A DNA stretch of 64,000 nt from VRUE01 sp963840565 (GTDB lineage Bacteria; Actinomycetota; Thermoleophilia; Solirubrobacterales; 70-9). Of this stretch, positions 61,852 through 64,000 are shown in pieces. Under the pieces are notes generated by a model that ran no database searches, had not been told where the DNA came from, and worked only from the letters and a program-made list of their open reading frames with translations. Every line of letters begins with the position of its first letter. Within the stretch, counting starts at the first letter, position 1. The translations under genes and the position numbers were made by a program. Location: assembly GCA_963840565.1 (NCBI GenBank), contig CAWIZH010000002.1, positions 930,001-994,000 of the forward strand. The letters are read 5' to 3'.

Positions 61852-62495
61852 ACGACGACTGGCGCCTGCAGGTAGATCCCCAAGATCCGAGTCATGCCCA
61901 AGCGGTGACCGAGCGCCTGCAGGCTCGCGAGCTGGAGCACGACCTCAGCAACGCCTTCCACGATCGCGTCATCGTCAGCCGCGACGACAAGCGGATCTTC
62001 CTCTACGCAGGATCGCGGGAGCAGGCCGAGAGCGCCCGCGAACTGCTGCGTTCGCTGGCCCAGCAGCACGGCTGGGAGCTCGATCTGGAGCTGAAGCACT
62101 GGCACCCGACGGCGGAGGACTGGGAGGACCCCGACGTGCCCCTGCCGGCGGACGACGCCACTAAGCTCGCCGAGCACGAAGCCATGATCGCCGCCGAGCG
62201 CAAGCAGGTCGAAGACACCGGCCACCCCGAATTCGAGGTCCGCATCGACCTCCCCTCTCGCCACGAAGCCGTCGAGCTCGCCCAGCGCCTCCGCAACGAG
62301 GGCCTACTCCCCGTTCACCGCTGGAGGTACGTCCTCCTCGGCGCCACCGACGAGGACAACGCCAAGGCCCTCGCCAAGCAGATCGAAGACGAGGCGCCGC
62401 CCGGCAGCAAGGTCAGCGCCGAGGGCACCTGGAAGGCCGCATACGACGAGCGCCCGCCAAACCCGTTCGCGTTCCTCGGCGGGCTCGCCGGTTAG
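61848..62495 (+). CDS. Conserved hypothetical protein
   Basis: A 215-residue soluble protein overlapping the SRPBCC gene by four bases (ATGA). Two ferredoxin-like halves can be seen (PQDPSHAQAVTERLQARELE and FEVRIDLPSRHEAVELAQRL), each with a helix and beta strand. The C-terminal tail PNPFAFLGGLAG is a family feature I have seen in actinobacteria. Function unknown. Confidence 0.6.
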   Translation: MNDDWRLQVDPQDPSHAQAVTERLQARELEHDLSNAFHDRVIVSRDDKRIFLYAGSREQAESARELLRSLAQQHGWELDLELKHWHPTAEDWEDPDVPLPADDATKLAEHEAMIAAERKQVEDTGHPEFEVRIDLPSRHEAVELAQRLRNEGLLPVHRWRYVLLGATDEDNAKALAKQIEDEAPPGSKVSAEGTWKAAYDERPPNPFAFLGGLAG

Positions 62496-62538
62496 TCACG
62501 GTCGAGCCCAGCGCGTCTTGCCAAATAGGTAGCTGCCC

Positions 62539-62595
62539 GAGCGATTGTCAGCGCGAAACTGAGCGATTGTCAGGTAGAATCTGAGCGATTGTCAG
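62539..62595 (+). repeat. Three 13-bp direct repeats, 22-bp period, before DUF4143 ATPase
   Basis: GAGCGATTGTCAG occurs at 62539-62551, 62561-62573 and 62583-62595 (period 22 bp, about two helical turns). The last copy ends right before the ATG at 62596, where a ribosome-binding site would be. TAGAAT (62575-62580) could be a -10 box, giving a nearly leaderless transcript. It is a strong candidate operator. Confidence 0.75.
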
Positions 62596-63861
62596 ATGGC
62601 GAGCCTCTACTCAAGACATATCAAGGCAGGGCTGGATGCCGCTCTCGACGACACCCCCGTGGTCGTCGTCGTCGGGCCGCGGCAGGCGGGGAAGAGCACG
62701 CTTGCGTCCCTGGTGGCCATGGAGAGGGGCGCCCGGTATGTGACACTCGACGACGACGGCCCTCGGGAAGCCGCGAACGAGGACCCCACCGGCTTCGTCG
62801 AGGGCTCGACGCTTCCCCTCTGCATCGACGAGTTCCAGAAGGCGCCTGCCCTGCTGCCCGCAATCAAGGCCCGGGTCGACCGGGCACGCGCAGGGGGGAA
62901 GCGACCGGCGGGAATGTTCATCCTCACCGGCTCGGCAAACGTCTGGGCTACCCACCGCATCTCCGAGTCCCTCGTGGGCAGGGCCGAGCGGGTGCCCCTC
63001 TGGCCGCTCTCCCAAGGCGAGCTCCACGGCCGGCGCGAGACCTTTATCGACGACCTGTTCGCCGGCCGGGTGCCCGAGCTCGCGGATGCTCCGATCGGCC
63101 GCCCGGCAATCGCCGAGGCTCTTGCAACTGGCGGGTATCCAGAGGCCATCGCACGCTCAGAGCCGCGCAGGCGGGGGCGCTGGTTCGAGGAGTACGTCGC
63201 GATGACGCTCGAACGCGACGCGCGAGATCTCACCCGTAACGCGCAGCGACTCGACGAGCTCCCCACGCTCCTCCACCTCGCGGCCGCCCGCATCTCGGGG
63301 CTGCTCTCCCCCACTGGGATCGCACGCGATGCGGGCATGAGCCGGCCCACGGTGCAGCGCTATCTCACCCTCCTTGAGCAGCTGTTTCTGCTGATCCGCG
63401 CGAGGGCTTGGAGCCGCAACATCGGCCAGCGCCTGATCAAGGCGCCGAAGGTCTGGGTCCCCGACACAGGATTGGCATGTCACCTGCTCGATTACGGACA
63501 GGCTCGATTCGAAGAAGACGAGACGGCTCTTGCCGGATCCCTATTCGAGAACTTCGTAGCGATGGAGCTGGTGAAGCAGGCAGCGTGGGCCGAGACCAAC
63601 GTTCGAATTCACCACCTCCGGACCGCGGGAGGGCGCGAGGTCGACATCGTTTTGGAGAGCGGCGACGGGACAGTCTGCGCTATCGAGGTCAAGCTGGGGG
63701 CTACCGCGCATTCACGCGACTTCAGCGCGCTTCGCCATCTTCAAAGCAAGCTTGGCAGGCGGTTCAAGACGGGCGCCGTCGTACACACGGGCTCCCAGAC
63801 GCTGCGCTTCGGCCCCGGCCTCTGGGCGTTGCCGGTATCGGCCCTGTGGACACCAGGCTGA
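62596..63861 (+). CDS. AAA ATPase with DUF4143 C-terminal domain
   Basis: A 421-residue P-loop protein. Walker A VVGPRQAGKSTLASLVA, Walker B LPLCIDEFQK, GSANV sensor, then a C-terminal DUF4143-type nuclease-like domain with SRPTVQRYLTLLEQLFLL, SLFENFVAMELVKQ, EVDIVLE and CAIEVKLGA. The VDIV-x(n)-EVK pattern resembles the PD-(D/E)XK nuclease core. Such proteins are linked to mobile elements and stress, with unknown function. It sits at the right edge and resembles the AAA gene at 4635 in fold only. Confidence 0.85.
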   Translation: MASLYSRHIKAGLDAALDDTPVVVVVGPRQAGKSTLASLVAMERGARYVTLDDDGPREAANEDPTGFVEGSTLPLCIDEFQKAPALLPAIKARVDRARAGGKRPAGMFILTGSANVWATHRISESLVGRAERVPLWPLSQGELHGRRETFIDDLFAGRVPELADAPIGRPAIAEALATGGYPEAIARSEPRRRGRWFEEYVAMTLERDARDLTRNAQRLDELPTLLHLAAARISGLLSPTGIARDAGMSRPTVQRYLTLLEQLFLLIRARAWSRNIGQRLIKAPKVWVPDTGLACHLLDYGQARFEEDETALAGSLFENFVAMELVKQAAWAETNVRIHHLRTAGGREVDIVLESGDGTVCAIEVKLGATAHSRDFSALRHLQSKLGRRFKTGAVVHTGSQTLRFGPGLWALPVSALWTPG

Positions 63862-63876
63862 TGACACCGAGAGAGG

Positions 63877-64000
63877 TCATCGCACCGCGGCGCTGAATTC
63901 GCGACTGCCGCTGCAGGACGAGAACGCCGTCGTCGCGGTGCCGTGGAAATGACGGTGGTGCAGGCGTCCTTCGAGCGTCACGTAGGTGGGCGTCTGACCG
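63877..64000 (-). CDS. C-terminal end of an unidentified gene, truncated
   Basis: About 41 codons at the window edge, read on the minus strand from outside the window to a TGA at 63877-63879. The visible part is GQTPTYVTLEGRLHHRHFHG ... SGSREFSAAVR. It is too short to identify; it looks like a secreted beta-rich tail. Confidence 0.35.
   Translation of the reverse strand, partial: GQTPTYVTLEGRLHHRHFHGTATTAFSSCSGSREFSAAVR

Noticed and set aside
62539..62595. CRISPR array
   Set aside because: Repeats are only 13 bp with 9-bp spacers, three copies, and abut a start codon; no cas genes are near.

Overview
The window is about 64 kb of GC-rich DNA from an actinobacterium, most likely the class Thermoleophilia (Solirubrobacterales-like). 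That placement is an inference. It rests on base composition, a FetZ-type dcw order without ftsA, an F420-type reductase, Ku/LigD repair genes, leaderless TANNNT-ATG starts, and two large secreted families whose style (tails with PGNRLK / PANRLKPG motifs) I associate with that class.

Layout. 1-6.5 kb: a DHA2-type efflux pump cut by the window edge, a FetAB-like ABC pair, ku plus a stand-alone LigD polymerase domain, an AAA ATPase and a GNAT acetyltransferase. 6.5-10.9 kb: a complete glycine-cleavage operon (gcvT-gcvH-gcvPA-gcvPB) on the minus strand. 11-28 kb: the division/cell-wall cluster on the minus strand, transcribed mraZ-rsmH-ftsL-ftsI-murE-murF-mraY-murD-ftsW-murG-murC-murB-ftsQ-ftsZ, interrupted by one unrecognised plus-strand membrane-protein gene. 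28-35 kb: a membrane protein, a secreted trypsin-like protease, and an operon of a two-component system followed by cpaB-tadA-tadB-tadC pilus/secretion genes. 35-41 kb: an excalibur-like lipoprotein, DUF192 protein, PfkB kinase, CpsB-type PHP phosphatase, a degenerate Rho-like protein, glpD and a nitroreductase. 41.4-47.9 kb: a cobalamin-riboswitch-controlled ECF transporter operon whose S component is fused to a transcobalamin-like alpha-toroid and which carries two DUF4430-like (intrinsic-factor C-terminal-like) secreted proteins. 48-53 kb: a secreted protein, a divergent LuxR regulator/GAF kinase pair, a TPR protein and a GMC oxidoreductase. 53.5-64 kb: DEAD-box helicase, zinc-ribbon protein, DMT transporter, a very large secreted protein, small enzymes, and a DUF4143 ATPase preceded by three 22-bp-spaced direct repeats.

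Two features cut across the whole window. First, at least a dozen strong inverted repeats lie in intergenic gaps, in the tails of genes and even in frame inside murE and cbiO. Several share a CCCCTCTATGGGTGG-like loop, so they look like a dispersed palindromic element family. Second, about 25 single-base frameshifts break conserved genes (murD, ftsI, gcvPB, tadA, a GAF kinase and others). Nearly all are repaired by deleting one base, which points to consensus errors rather than biology. Composite coordinates are given for those genes.

The most interesting system is the predicted B12-uptake operon. Riboswitch control, an ECF energising module and animal-transcobalamin-like domains split over three proteins suggest an envelope-anchored cobalamin capture device.
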